64,000 nucleotides of DNA from Zantedeschia hybrid cultivar (GCA_030544215.1 JARZZO010000014.1:35369734-35433733), one strand, 5' to 3'. Shown: positions 44,426 to 55,850, counted from the first letter of the stretch. A program made the numbers and translations. The notes: generated by a model not told the origin, from the letters alone.

Positions 44426-47175
44426 AAGGGTAGTATTTCTTCAATCATAAACCATTCCAGGGATGCGATAACTCTTGCCCTTCTGCATTAACTAAGCAAT
44501 AGACGTTACCAGGAAAAGCATGCGAGATAACATAAGGTCCTTCCCAATTGGGTTGGAGCTTAGAACGTGGACCACCAGGTTTTACAAAGATTCTTTTAAC
44601 AACCATTTCACCAACTTCGAATTTTCGTTCAATGACCTTCTTTTGATAAAAAGGTGATAATATGTTCTGATATGCCCGTGCATGATTAGCGGCTGACCAT
44701 CTTTCCTCGTCTAAAAGTTTCAATTTAGCCAGGAGTGCTGAGTGGTTCTCATCAAGAGAAAACTCATTGTTCAACTGTACTCTTAGGGATGGGATGAGGA
44801 CTTCGTATGGAACTACCGCCTCCATTCCGAATGTTAAGGAATATGGAGTTTGCCCAGTGGGTGTGCGGATTGAAGTTCGATATGCCCACAAAGCCTCCAT
44901 TAATTTCTCTAGCCAGTCGGAGAACTTATTGGATTCACATGTTTTCATGATGATTTTTATCAAAGTCTTGTTAGTTGCCTGTACTTGGCCATTGCCTGAT
45001 AGAATTGGGTGGCCTCAAAGCCAATCATTGTACATTCTAGTTCAGATTATTAATAAAGGCAATCATTTCCTCATTTATAGTTCTCGCAAATTAACTATCG
45101 TAATGAAGGTCCGTAGAAAAATGTATGGGATATTGAATCATGATGAGATCATGATAGTGAGATCAATATCCTCAGTCACTTGTCTTAAACAGTTCTCGAT
45201 CATAGGATATTTAAGATGGACATTAAATATCCGATAAGATCGACACAAGTTATGTCTGCTCATGTGATGAGGGTGAATGATCTCACATTCACTCGTGTGG
45301 TGACACTAAGACAAACTTGTGGGTGCTCATTAGAGAATGAGTTCACTGAACAGACCCAAATAAGAATTCCTGGATGGTAATTATACTTATTAGTCAACCA
45401 GGGAATTCAATCGTTGCAGTAACACAGTTGGTCCTTTGACCTGAGTCACCAATGATACCTTGTTTGTGGACCATTGTATCTTGATTCTCTGACTTGTGGA
45501 CTTTAACCATTAAGTCCACGATAGTCGGTCTCTCAGATACAGTGGAAAGCTTGCGAAGGTAATTGAGTGAACAATAAGGGATCACTCACTCTTGGTATAA
45601 GACTGGAGAGAGAATGTCCTATGGATGTGTACACAGAAATCCCTAGCCATGGTCAAATGAAAGAGATGTCTTTATAGAAATTAACTGAGTACTGGAATCC
45701 ATCTAGATAATGCGATAGAGGGTTTGACTATAAAACCATACCCTTACGTTATTGGGACATTGCATGAGTGAAGGATTTTATCTGTGCGGTATCTGCAGAC
45801 GGAAAGGTTCAATTGAAGGGAACAGTATCCCTTATATCTTCTGGGATCATGAGGTAGTGTTTGGTGCTGTTCATGATCAGAAGGCCAAGTGAATTAATCA
45901 TCAGATGATAATCCACTTGTTTATTAAATTAATCATTTAACATATGATGTTTAAATGTTAATTAATAAATATTAAACTATAGAATCAGTTCTAAGTTTAA
46001 TGGGCCTGAAACCAGACTGATATATGGGCCTAGAGGGTCACACACATAAGAGTTCTCGTCAGACATTGAAAGGCGTTAAATTTCATGCTTATCTGGGTTT
46101 TTATGAAAAGCCACAGGATAAACATGAAGATTTAATGGAGATTTATCCAAGGCCAAACTCTTGGATAATCATGAGGATTAATCCTTGTGCTTATCCTTAT
46201 TTCTATATAAGGAGGCCAAGGGGGAGGGGTAAAAAGTTAGTTGGACGAATTTTACACCCCAGATTCTCTATCTCCTCTCTCTCTCTTCTTCTCTCTCTCT
46301 TGGAGTAGATCTGTCTCTCTCCGCGCATGGTGGATTTGAGATCTGGTCGGAGCACTCAAGTCGAGGAGGAAATCACGTCTGCAGCGGGAGCTCGTGTGGA
46401 TCCCTCTAGAGATCGTGCGCGTGCGCGATTACCGAGTCGGAATCATCTACAGGAGATTCGAAACCCCGCAAAGGTGAAGAACCGTTCTTCCCGCGTTTAT
46501 TTAATTGTCTGTTTTACGATCCCAGCAGCCGATACATAGGAATCGTTTTTATTCTCCGCTGCGTTCTTGGCGATTCCTAACATTGCCTTGCGGATAATAA
46601 GGAGGTGAATGATGCAATGCAATTTTATACCTATTACAAAGGTCCTTCAATTCTTGTGATATGAACTATGGTCCATTGTCAGTGATGATGGTGCTTGGAA
46701 TTCCAAATCTTGTGATGATATTCTTCATGATAAACTTGTAGACGATTGATGCTTTGACTTTTGTGTACGCTTCGGCTTCTGCCCACTTGGTGAAGTATTC
46801 CGTTGCCGTGAGAATGAAGGATTTCTGCTTAATGCCGAAATTGGGATCACCGAGAGGTCCAATGATGTCGAAAGCCCACAAGGAAAAAGGCCATGGTGAG
46901 GAAACAGGGTGGAGTGAAGATGCGGGGGAATGAATCTTGTCGGCATGAAGTTGACACTTAGCACACATACGAGCATACCCTACATAGTTTTCTTCCATGG
47001 CCGGCCACTAGAATCATTGTCTAAGAATCTTCTTTGATAACATATGTCTGTTAACATGGACACCGCAAACCCCAGCATGCGCTCCTTCCATGATTTTCCA
47101 AAACTCATCTTCGTCCAAGCATCTCAGAAGAACACTGTCAAAACCTCGTTTATAAAGTGCTCCTCCAACTAGGGT
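44426..47175 (-). pseudogene. E2 integrase, split by a solo copia LTR
   Basis: Minus strand. The zinc-binding start has H-x-H (GVHVNRHML) and CAKCQLHAD; the catalytic core includes WAFDIIGPL, LTATEYFTKWAEAEAY, TDNGP and the PPYYPQGNGQ region. After the solo LTR it continues NKTLIKIIMKTC, LWAYRTSIRTPTGQTPYSLTFGMEAVVP and the C-terminal GPYVISHAFPGNVYCLV, ending near LKKYYP at 44426. It is broken by the LTR at 44997-46582 between NGQ and the helix that follows, and by stops including TAG next to the DNGP motif and TGA/TAG near 47000. Non-functional. Confidence 0.88.
44997..46582 (+). mobile_element. Solo copia LTR in E2 integrase
   Basis: 1,586 bp beginning TGATAGAATTGGG and ending ATTCCTAACA, flanked by perfect target duplication TTGCC (44992-44996 and 46583-46587). 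Colinear over its length with the copia LTR at 8270-9822 read on the minus strand (shared CTCAAAGCCAATC and GATGAGGGTGA landmarks). A TATATAA box is at 46204-46210. The second base of the TG terminus is retained but the third is changed relative to TGTT. Removing it restores the integrase reading frame. Confidence 0.92.
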
Positions 47176-48366
47176 GTATTTCTAAGCAACTCTCTTGATA
47201 GTCCTTTTCTCCTCAGTTGTGGCTTTTTCACGATAAGATTGATCTTCACAATATTTAGCAATTTCAAAATACCATAGTTTCTCTTCATCATCCATCTCTT
47301 CTTGCAGCTCCAATAGCATGATTTCTCTCTTCTCCACTATATATCCGTCGTTAACCTTCTTCAACAATTTCTCTTTAATCCTAAGGAATGAAGGGTCTTT
47401 CATGGCGGGTGAGAGACGCCTATGAACAATGATAGATTCAGATTGTTTGCTGATCAGGAAATTCAGGGATGATGCGAGAGAAGCTAAAGCGTCGGTAAAA
47501 ATGTTCTGATTTCGAGGAATATGGACAAAGATCAATTTGGTGAAAAGCTTAGCATAAGCTGAAGTGAGTTCTTGATAAGGCTTGAGTTTAGGATCAAGAG
47601 CTTGGTACTTAGTGAGCACTTGGCGAAGGATTAGCTAACTATCACCCACAATCCTGAGCTTGGTGGCACCATGGAGATGAGCAGCCTCGAGACTGGCTAA
47701 AAGAGCCTCATATTCAGCGATATTGTTGGTGATAGGAAAGTCAAGCTGAAAGGCTTGTGGAATGGTGACACCTTCAGGTGATAGTAGAACAATGCCGATA
47801 CCCTTACCATGAGAGTTCAGATCTCCATCAAAATGCAGAGTCCACATATCGTCTTTGATTTTATCTATGGGCATCAGTTCCTCATTCAGAAACTCCGATC
47901 GGACTAGATCAAAACGAGGAAGAAGGTGATGAGCAAGATGTTTTGCTATGGCATAGCCTTTGATTGCATTCTGCTGAATATAGATGATATCGAATTGAGA
48001 GAGAAAGCTTTGCCATCGTGCTAATCGATCGGTGAGAACAAATTTTTCGAGAAGAAATTTGATGGGATTCATCCAAGCGATGAGATGGACTTCATAAGCT
48101 ATAAAATAGTGCTTCAACTTCTGAACTACCCATACCAACGTAGCGCAGGTCTTCTCTATTGTTGTGTATCTCTGTTCAGCGGGGTTGAGAAGTTTAGAGA
48201 GATAATAGGCTGCCCTCTCCTTTCCTTCTTCATCTTCTTGTGCTAGGACAGCTCCCACCGCATCGTCCAAGACAGAGATATATAGAACTAAAGGTTTGTC
48301 CGGAGATGGTGCTCTCAAGACAGGAGGACTTGCTAGATATGTCTTCAATCCATCGAACGCCTCCTA
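47176..48366 (-). pseudogene. E2 RNase H and second, archaeal-type RNase H
   Basis: Minus strand. The first RNase H (48348 down) has PLVLYISVLDDAVGAVLAQ, AERYT-like EQRYTTIEKTC and the connection-type WQSFLSQFDIIY. After a tether comes a second RNase H fold: WTLHFDGDLNSHGKGIGIVL with the catalytic D, ITNNIAEYEALLASLEAA with the E, and LRIVGDS with the third acid. Dual RNase H of this kind is diagnostic of the Tat lineage. The frame is stopped at 48364-48366 (TAG where E1 has CAG) and at 47632-47634 (GDS followed by TAG). The end (47619-47182) contains the N-FTDALASLAS motif. Non-functional. Confidence 0.88.
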
Positions 48367-49500
48367 ACACTTATCGTCCCAATCAAACTTGACTCCCGGC
48401 TTAGTAAGCTCGTAAAACGGCTTACACCTTTGTGAGTGCTGGGAGACAAAACGGCGAATAAATTGCAACCTCCCGATCAATCCTCTTAATTCCTTCAAGT
48501 TTCGAGGAGGTGGCATCTCTCTGATAACCTTAGCCTTGTTAGGATCAATCTCAATGTCTCGTTTGTTTACGATGAATCCTAACAACTTCCCTGATGATAC
48601 ACCAAATACACACTTTTTGGGGTCCATCTTCAATTAATATTCCCTTGACCTTTCCAAAACTCTCGCCAATACTTTGGCATGTTCCGCTTTAGTCTTGGAT
48701 TTCACTAACATATCATCCACATACACTTCTAAATCGATGTGGATTATGTCATGGAATATAGCCATCATAGCCCTCTGATAAGTGGCTACAACATTCTTCA
48801 GTCCGAACGGCATAACAACATAACAATAAGTTCCCCAAGGTGTAGTGAATGACATCTTCTCTTGGTTCTCTTCTACCAAGCGAATCTAATTATACCCTGA
48901 GAATCCATCCATTAATGATAGCGTTTCATAACCAGCTGTGTTGTCGATGAGTACATCTATGTGAGGCAGTGAAAAGTCGTCTTTAGGACATGCCCGATTC
49001 AAATCTCGGAAGTCAATGCAAATCCTGACCTTCCCATCCTTTTTCATGACCGAGACTATATTTGTCACCCATTGCGGATAGAGGACAACTCTAATAAATT
49101 TGGCTTTATGCGACTTATCGACCTCTTCCTTCATCTTCAAAGCCATCTGAGGGTGGAATCGCCTTAATTTCTGCTTGACCGGGTTAACTCCTGATTTCAA
49201 CGTTAATCGGTGCTCCACTATGGATGAATCTATCCCCGGCATGTCTTCATAGCTTCAAGCGAAAGTGTCCTCGGGCTGTCTCCTCACTCAACAAGCTCCA
49301 GAGAAGATCAGTGATGAATCCAGGTTGGTAGGGGTCATCAAGCTCCCCTTCGTCTGTCTCCTCACTCAGCAAAATTCACTTATCAAAAATAGCCCCAGGC
49401 CCTTCAATCAGCTCATCTATCAGCGGCAACCACTTTGGTTCTAAGGGATCCAGGAATAGCCTGTTTAGTGCAATGTATAGGTCCCATGTGTCGAACCAGC
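48367..49500 (-). pseudogene. E2 reverse transcriptase
   Basis: Minus strand. Domain landmarks in order: LRRFHPQMALKMKEEVDK, VVLYPQWVTNIVSVMKKDGKVRICIDFRDLN, LSLMDGFSGYN, MSFTTPWGTYCYVVMPFGLKN, VYVDDMLVKSK (catalytic YVDD), KMDPKKCVFGVSSGKLLGFIV. The frame is interrupted after GYN by TAG (48883-48885) and after REY by TAA; in E1 the second is CAG. The polymerase residues are kept but the protein is not translatable. E1 lacks the upstream half of this domain. Confidence 0.9.
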
Positions 49501-50830
49501 AGTACCACTAACATTCTGGATCTTGAATCTTCCTCCTTTTCATTGGCCGCAGAGCCTCCAAGGATTGGTACGTCAACAACTCATAATAGTGTCTAGCTAG
49601 ATCCCTCCCATAAATGTTATGTAGGTCAAAGTAGGAAGTGATCACCAACGTGTTGTCATTGTCATGATTAATCACGGGTCCCTTAATGAAATGTGTGTAT
49701 AAGGTCCAAGTCAAGGGATCCAGGTTTTCTTTGCATATGGTGGTCATTGTCTTCTAGACTTTCTGACCGACTTCATCTACCTGCTGCTGAACAATATGTT
49801 GTTTTATCCTCACTGGCCTATAGCCCAGACCATTACCAGATATCCTTCTGTTGTCTTTAATAGGCTTGGTTCTGCCCTGCAGTTGTATGCCCAGGCCTTT
49901 TCCAGATTGATAACCACCCTTCATCACGATATCCCATCCAGGGGTACTCATACACTTCCCCCTTTTCACAGCATCGACAGGACAAGGAACAAGTATAGTG
50001 GCTTCCAAAGGATCAGCCGAAGGAGAATAAACCTGTAATACTGACAGAATGGGTTGTCGGCCAGGTAAAAGAGCCGGCTTAATGTTCAAAGAGTGAGCAG
50101 CAGTAAGGATTGGCATGCTCGTTACTTTAATGATTCGTCCCTTATAAGGAAACTTGAGGCATTGATGGTTTGTAGATGGGATTGCCTTAAGGGATTTGAT
50201 GTAGGGACGGCCAAGGATGCCTTTTAAAGAGGGGTCGATCTCCAAGATGTGGAACTCGACCTCGACATTACGAACAGGACTTAACTCTACCTTCAAGTAA
50301 ACCATTCCCAGAGGGGAACGGGTAGAGTTGTCGTAGGCGATAACAGAATTAGGGGAAGGCAACCACTTATCCTTGGGTACACCACAGAATTTTAGGGTCT
50401 TTGGTGATAGTACATTGATAGAGGCCTATGTGTCAACCAGACATGCATCCACAGCCTTCTTGCAGATGTTAATTGTAATGCTTAGTGCCATACTCTTGGC
50501 TGGTGGTGGTGCTAGCTCAAATGTATGGAAAGAGATAGAGGGCTAATCCCCCTGTGGAACTAGCAGTGCAGTGATCTTCTCTATCGACACGTCTTCACTG
50601 ACCATTACTCTCTACAGATATTCCATCAAAGCCTCTTGATGGATCTTGGATCTTTTGATTAGTTCCAGCATAGAAATACGTGTCGGTGTTCTGTCCAGCT
50701 GCTTCAGTAAGTCGTACTAAGTGCCAAGTGCACTCTTTTCATTCTGAATTTCTTCTGACGGCTATGATGGGCTGTCTCTTGCTGTGGACTAAAGGAAAAC
50801 CTTATTGAAGATTCTCCCGCTTCAGAGCGT
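49501..50830 (-). pseudogene. E2 aspartic protease with C-terminal G-patch
   Basis: Minus strand. The retropepsin motif region near 50430 reads ACLVDT, then a stop where the glycine of D-T-G belongs, then ASINV. The strand after the flap (PSPNSVIAYDNS, LEIDPSLKGILGRPYIK) is open from 50362. Further on GWDIVMKGGYQSGKGLGI matches a G-patch (glycine-rich RNA-binding motif, aromatic-x2-GKGLG). Then comes a linker to RT with LTWTLYTHFIKGPVI. A G-patch after the protease is known from betaretroviruses; here it is in a plant gypsy element. Non-functional through the catalytic-site stop and others. Confidence 0.75.
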
Positions 50831-51690
50831 GTGTTGATCATCATTAGCAGGTGATATCTTGAGTACCGCCATGTTGATGAGGGGTTTAGAGGGGATAATA
50901 GGTTTGTAAACGGGTGATGGTGGGGGATTGTTTGGTGGAGGTGCTGGAACGTGGATGAGTGGTTTGTAAGGTTCTATGGTATTGGGATCAGTGATTAGTG
51001 CAGGTGATGTGGGAAATTTTATGTGTAGCAATGGTTTAGAAGGCATGAGGGGTTCGTGGTTGGGTTGCGGAGGGTTATTTGGTGAAGGTATGGTGGTAGA
51101 GGGGGTAATGGGTTTAAGGAAGGTAGGTGGTGGAATGGGGGTAACGGGTTTAAGGGTTTGGGATTGCGGTTTGCGTTTATGGTAGGCAGGTGTTGGTATG
51201 GAAGTGATGATCATAGTTTCTTGTTTGGGTATGCGGAGAATGCAGTGAGGCGGTTGCTCGGTGGTACTCAGGATGTGGCCTGTTGAGTAGACAAAGGAGG
51301 ACTCCTCTTCCTTCCACTGTTGCCCCCTATTAGCCTCAGATTGGCTATTAGTAAGAATTGGGGCGACCTGATTTTGATGCTCCGACAGCGGGTTCTGCAC
51401 TATACCCATGTTTGATGGTGTTGCTGCCTGTGCTGGTGCTCTTTGCATCTGTTGTTGCTGCTGTTGTGGCTGTTGTTGCTGTTGCGGCTGTGGTCTCCTC
51501 GCCTTCAAGGCAGCTATGTATTTTCTCATTTCCTCCCAATCAATACCCCCTTGATCATTGAGATCATGGATGTAGTCCCTGAATTGGAAACATGCATCCA
51601 CTGTGTTCCCAGGTTATCTATGAAAGACACAATACCTAGAGGCATCAGCATTTTGGGGCCAGACAGTTTTCTCTTTAGGCAATACTAGAG
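50831..51690 (-). pseudogene. E2 gag C-terminal part: zinc-knuckle-like motif and proline/glutamine-rich linker
   Basis: Minus strand. Landmarks DACFQFRDYIHDLNDQGGIDWEEMRKYIAALKA, then a glutamine-rich tract (CAG/CAA repeats near 51440-51490), then a proline-rich linker with PSKPLL repeats before protease. E1 has the same order (17630-18488 and 20884-21643). The upstream cysteine of the knuckle is disrupted by a stop at about 51602-51616. Confidence 0.75.
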
Positions 51691-52690
51691 CATTGGCTGC
51701 CATAAGGGAGTTGAAGATGTCTGACAGAGACTTCGGAAGTGGAGGATAAGATGCCCTCTTCGGGCCTGAAGGTTTTCTTTGCTGGTTGTAATCACCCGGG
51801 GGGGGTACATTATGGTATGCTGGCTGCTAACGTGGCTGGTTGAACGTCTGTTGATACTGCTGCTGAGGCTAATCATAGACTGGCTGGTATGATTGCTGAG
51901 GCGGCCTAAAGCCATACTAGTTCGGCGGTCTCTGCCCTATATACTGCGGCAGTTGCTATTGATTTATCATGAACTGCGGTTGGTTATTGTTCATGGTGCT
52001 TATTTGTTCATAGGAGAGGGTGCCCTCAGTACTGGGACCCATGCTAGGAGAATTTGGTATTGCAGGCTTCCGAGGTGGAGGTCTGCTGGGTCTATGGGGG
52101 TCAAAAATGCTGGAGAAAGTTGAATCTTTGAAAGCGTTCGGGCAATAACCGGCCCTCTCATATAATTCCGCCATGCTAGTCAAGTTGTTCAACGTAAGAC
52201 CTAGCTTGTATTGGGGCATGGCGTTGGCAACCATCATCTTCACTTGTTCTGACTCAGACATGTGATCTTTTATCTTCTCTACCATATCCCTCCATCTATC
52301 AGCAAAGGTGATGAAGTCTTCATCAGGCTTCATCTTTTTAGCCACTAAATCAATTTTTGATAAAGACGGTACGATTCTATCCTGGTATCGCTGGATAAAT
52401 TTTCTTGACACAATTTCATAATCCTCTACATCAAATGAATCCAAAGAAAAAAACCACTCGAGGGCTGGTCCCTCTAATGATGTCCTGAACAAGAATGCCA
52501 GCGACCTTTTGTCGTGCTACTAGAAGGAGGACTCGTACATGAACTCCTTCAAATGGGTGAAAGGGTTACCATAACCATTATACTTTCTATACACAGGCAT
52601 CTCAGAAGGCAGTAGATGAAATACTGGCAGACTGGAGGAGAGTGATCTCAGGTACAGCCTTGACTCCCATCATTTTCATAAAATTGTTGA
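51691..52690 (-). pseudogene. E2 gag capsid core
   Basis: Minus strand, Retrotrans_gag family. LEGPALEWFFSLDSFDVEDYE and FIQRYQDRIVPSLSKIDLVAKKM are the conserved capsid segments, then FADRWRDMVEKIKDHM and LTLNNLTSMAELYERAGYCP. Open from 52492 to 51956, with several stops on both sides, including one just upstream where the conserved FW-x-HDKR-like segment lies. Forms the particle shell in functional relatives. Confidence 0.85.
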
Positions 52691-53490
52691 ATTGCTCATC
52701 CATTCGGTCCATCTTTGTGAAGAGCTTGAGTTACTGGATCGATTTGGGGAGGAGGAGGTGATGGAGCATGATAGGCTTGCCTCTTGGAGTAACTGGGGCA
52801 AGGGAGGCAGTACAGCTGAGCTCCGGCAGCGCTTCCGCCATACCTGAAGGCATTTTGGTGAGTTGGCTTATGCGGTCTAGCCGGGTATCTCGAGGAAGAT
52901 TGTTGTGGCCCAGATGGCCGGCGAGTAGAAATATGAAGACCCTCCATGGCTTGATGAACAGAAGGGATATGGTGAGGGGGAGGAGTTTGACTAGCAACAG
53001 GGGGAACCACAGGATCTGGTTCGGCAAAACACAAGCGCATCTTCCCCTTGAGAATGGACTAGATAGCCTCAAGTTGTTAAGGATTCACGTGGGTAGCCAG
53101 GACTCCCAAGATAGTAACTAGATTAGGAGGGTTCGTAGACGAAGGCTCAGCTTGATCTTGAGCTTCCTCATAAGTGGGATTGGAGATTACGTGCACATGA
53201 GGATGATTGGTACCAAGATCATACCGGTCATGGGTAAACTGAGCCTGATGAGGGACATAAGTGTCTCCCTCATATTCAGTGTGAAAGAAGTTGGAGTCAT
53301 GGGGGGCATTAGCATCTCCCCCATTCTCAGAATGGTAGTCATAATTGCGAGGGGCATTAGCATCTCCCTCATATTCAAACACATCTTTCTGTTCAATGAC
53401 AACCATGCCGAGAGTTCTACCTAATCGGAGCATTATGATATTAAATTTTAACAGAGATTCAAACAAGTTGTGCAAAGGATTAGCAAACAA
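52691..53490 (-). pseudogene. E2 gag N-terminal low-complexity region
   Basis: Minus strand. Starts MFANPLHNLFESLLKF, then three imperfect copies of a peptide around EGDANAP (DNA period about 57-66 bp, 53270-53380), then HVHVISNPTYEEAQDQAEP and a serine/proline/histidine-rich stretch. Frames change at about 53040. Matches E1 24539-25260. No domain recognised; probably a disordered N-terminal extension of gag. Confidence 0.6.
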
Positions 53491-54417
53491 ATGGATGGAT
53501 GGTTACGTTATTTTAGGATTCCTTGTAGAGTTTAAGCATATTTTTAATTGAGATTCACTCAAGGAAGGATCCTAGTTTCAGTTCAGTTTTTTTCTCTTCA
53601 CCGTGATATTCTATGGCTCACTCACAACGGCATGAAAATCTATCCGAGACTTCAAATGATACAACCAGCCCGATGAACAGAGAGGAATTCTCCGCTTTTG
53701 AGGACTTATGGAGGTCTTAACACAAACCACTCTAGTCTGAATAAGGGACCGACCCAGTCAGAGAGAGGTAAGAGTGCCAAGAAAGGTGTTCCTAAAAGAA
53801 GGGGGGTGAGCCGCAACGCAAATGACCTACGGCTTGAATGGCCTCTAATGTAGTATAATAAATATAGGTAATCAACAAATGATTAGAAATCCGAGGACTA
53901 ATGGCCAGAAGAAAGACTGCCTGAAATGCGTCGATCTGAGTCGACGTTATTCAAGATAGTGACTTATGGTCATAGTGGCTCGGGCAGGCAAATAGGCAGA
54001 TTATGGAGGATAAATAGCGTCGTGCACGGGTGACGTCCTTTAGAAAGGCGTCACTCTGTGTCGACGTTATTCAAGCCCGAGAAATAGTAAATAGTAAAGC
54101 TATTAGGGGAATTCTCCTCCCAACTAAACAGGATGAATGAAAGATCAAATATTCATGCGAAAATAGTTTAAAACAGAAAAGTTAATCATGCAACATCATG
54201 GATATCAATTCAAATAAGACACACTCTTCAATACTACAACTCAAGGCAATCAAAGGGAGGCAACATTTTGCCAAAGGGGTGTGCACGAGGTGCACGTGGG
54301 GACAGAAATCAAACAACCAACCAAACAATCATCAAACATGCCCGAGGGACACAAGCGGTGCACCGAAGGTGCCCTATGGAAAATAACAAGAGTAAATGAA
54401 AAAGAACGGCAAGACAA
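53491..54417 (-). other. E2 5' leader
   Basis: Non-coding, similar to E1 25291-26256. Palindrome-type sites near 53935-53960 and 54010-54078. Carries the landmark ACCAGCCCGATGAAC. Confidence 0.75.
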
Positions 54418-54435
54418 GTCCCATCGTGTTCGCAA
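54418..54435 (-). promoter_or_regulatory. E2 primer-binding site, decayed
   Basis: Minus strand TTGCGAACACGATGGGAC, same position relative to the LTR as E1's TGGCGATCACGGTGGGAC, with several changes. tRNA not assigned. Confidence 0.6.
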
Positions 54436-54441
54436 AAAAGC

Positions 54442-55721
54442 TGTAGGTGCTCAAATTGTGTGTGTTATTTTCATGATATTATGTGTTGAAGAATTAACAA
54501 ATCTAATTAAATCGTGATCGCCAGAAACCAATGGTTTCAAAAAAATAAATTGATCGCTTTACTAACCTTGTGAAAAACTGGGAGATTGAGTTCTTTGTTC
54601 CTCACTTTCGGCCGACCGAAAAAGAAGAGCCTCTCTTTAGCTTTACTCTTGTTTCTTTGTATTTTTATTGTGGTTCCTTTTCTTCAAAGCCTTTCTTCTT
54701 CTTCAAACCTTGCAAAAGGATCAAACAAAAGAAAGAAAGAAACAGATTAGAGCTATAAAAGTGTAGTAACTATTCTATTTAGTGATCTAAACATGCAACT
54801 AAACAAGAATAACTCACTTTTTGTTTCTTTTCTTTAAACCGCTAACTCATGTAGGCATGGAAATATGGTGTGGGTGTGTATGATGGAGTGATGTGATGAA
54901 GAATTATGTAAAACAGTAAATAAATGATGGAAACTATGGAGAAACTAGCAAAGGAAAACAAAGGGGGTGAGTGTGGATAGCCCCTCCATAGCCTTGGTCT
55001 TCAAGAGCTTCAATGGAGAAGGAAAAGGAGGAAGAAGAAGCCTTCAAATTCCTTCCACATTTTTTACAGTAGAGGGCTTCTTTTCACCTCAATTTCAACT
55101 CCAAAACACCAATGGCCAACCTTTTTCAAAGGTCCCAAGGGTATTGTATATATAGAGGTCTTAATTAGGACTATTTGGCCTTCAAAAGGGCTCTCCCATG
55201 GCTCAGGCTTGCCCTAGATAGACATGAAGGGAGTTGGAAACCCTTCCAATCTCTGGAACCAAATTATCTCGGTCGAATCATGCTTATCAAGAAAGTGTTT
55301 GAAACGTGTTGAGATCAAGAGACGCCATTTAGCTAATTAAAAGGGGCCAATATATAAAGAAATTCGCGAAGGAAGCTAGAAAACATTAAGAAAGCTAAAA
55401 GGCGTCGACCATGGTAATCATGATTTAGATAATTAGGAAACTAAATTGAATTTAGAATTTGGAAACCCAGATGGATTAGGACCTAAACGGCGTCGACCAT
55501 AGTCGACGTCTTTAAGTCAAATCTATCTGAATTTAGAAATTTTAATTCCGAGCTAATTTCGGCTAGAAATATAAATGGCGTCAGCCATGGTCGACGTTAA
55601 CCAACATGTTTCGACAAAAATCAATAAAAATTAATTAATGATTAAACATCAGACCATTTTGGGGCGTTACAAGTATAACATGAAATTTACTCAATATAAG
55701 GTCAAAATTAGCGTGTCTACA
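54442..55721 (-). repeat. Tat LTR D (5' LTR of E2)
   Basis: 1,280 bp, TGTAGGTGCTC...GTGTCTACA on the plus strand, beside the primer site. Palindrome starts are at 55304, 55401, 55489 and 55578 (spacing 97, 88, 89). In three of these the centre reads CCATGGT or CCATAGT. A TATATATA box (plus coordinates about 55147-55154) lies in the promoter position for minus-strand transcription. Confidence 0.93.
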
Positions 55722-55850
55722 GCCGAGAGTACAGCCCTTGCTTACCAAATAGGGTACGGTAAGGGGCTAGCTGATGCCGAAGTAGCCTGGGGCAAACAAG
55801 CGACTGCTCCTAAGGAAGGCGCCGAGGAGGATGACGTGGCTCAACCGTAG
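55722..55850 (+). pseudogene. E4 antisense-ORF C-terminal fragment
   Basis: Plus strand, AESTALAYQIGYGKGL, then ADAEVAWGKQ and an acidic tail, ending at TAG 55848-55850. It joins in frame to 38055-38128 once E2 is removed. The AYQxGYxKG pattern is typical of the coiled C-terminus of putative gypsy-type transposon proteins. It lies upstream of a second, N-terminal, fragment at 56167, so two such ORFs or a duplication are implied. Confidence 0.5.

Larger units (their letters stand above)
38134..55721 (-). mobile_element. Tat-type Ty3/gypsy retrotransposon E2, complete structure, minus strand
   Basis: A 17.6-kb element (about 16.0 kb without the nested solo LTR and its duplicated target bases). 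Right to left: 5' LTR D, primer site, leader, gag, protease with G-patch, RT, RNase H, second archaeal-type RNase H, integrase, non-coding DNA, antisense ORF on the plus strand, polypurine tract, 3' LTR C. The aRNH and antisense ORF place it in the Tat lineage. The LTRs differ by a few percent and coding parts contain many stops, mostly former CAG codons. Flanks are ATTGA and GCCGA; the three differences are all of the deamination type, so this may be a decayed target duplication. Confidence 0.9.

Noticed and set aside
54442..55721. Palindromes as MITE or terminator hairpins
   Set aside because: Sites are too short for MITEs, lack target duplications, and recur at fixed LTR positions.
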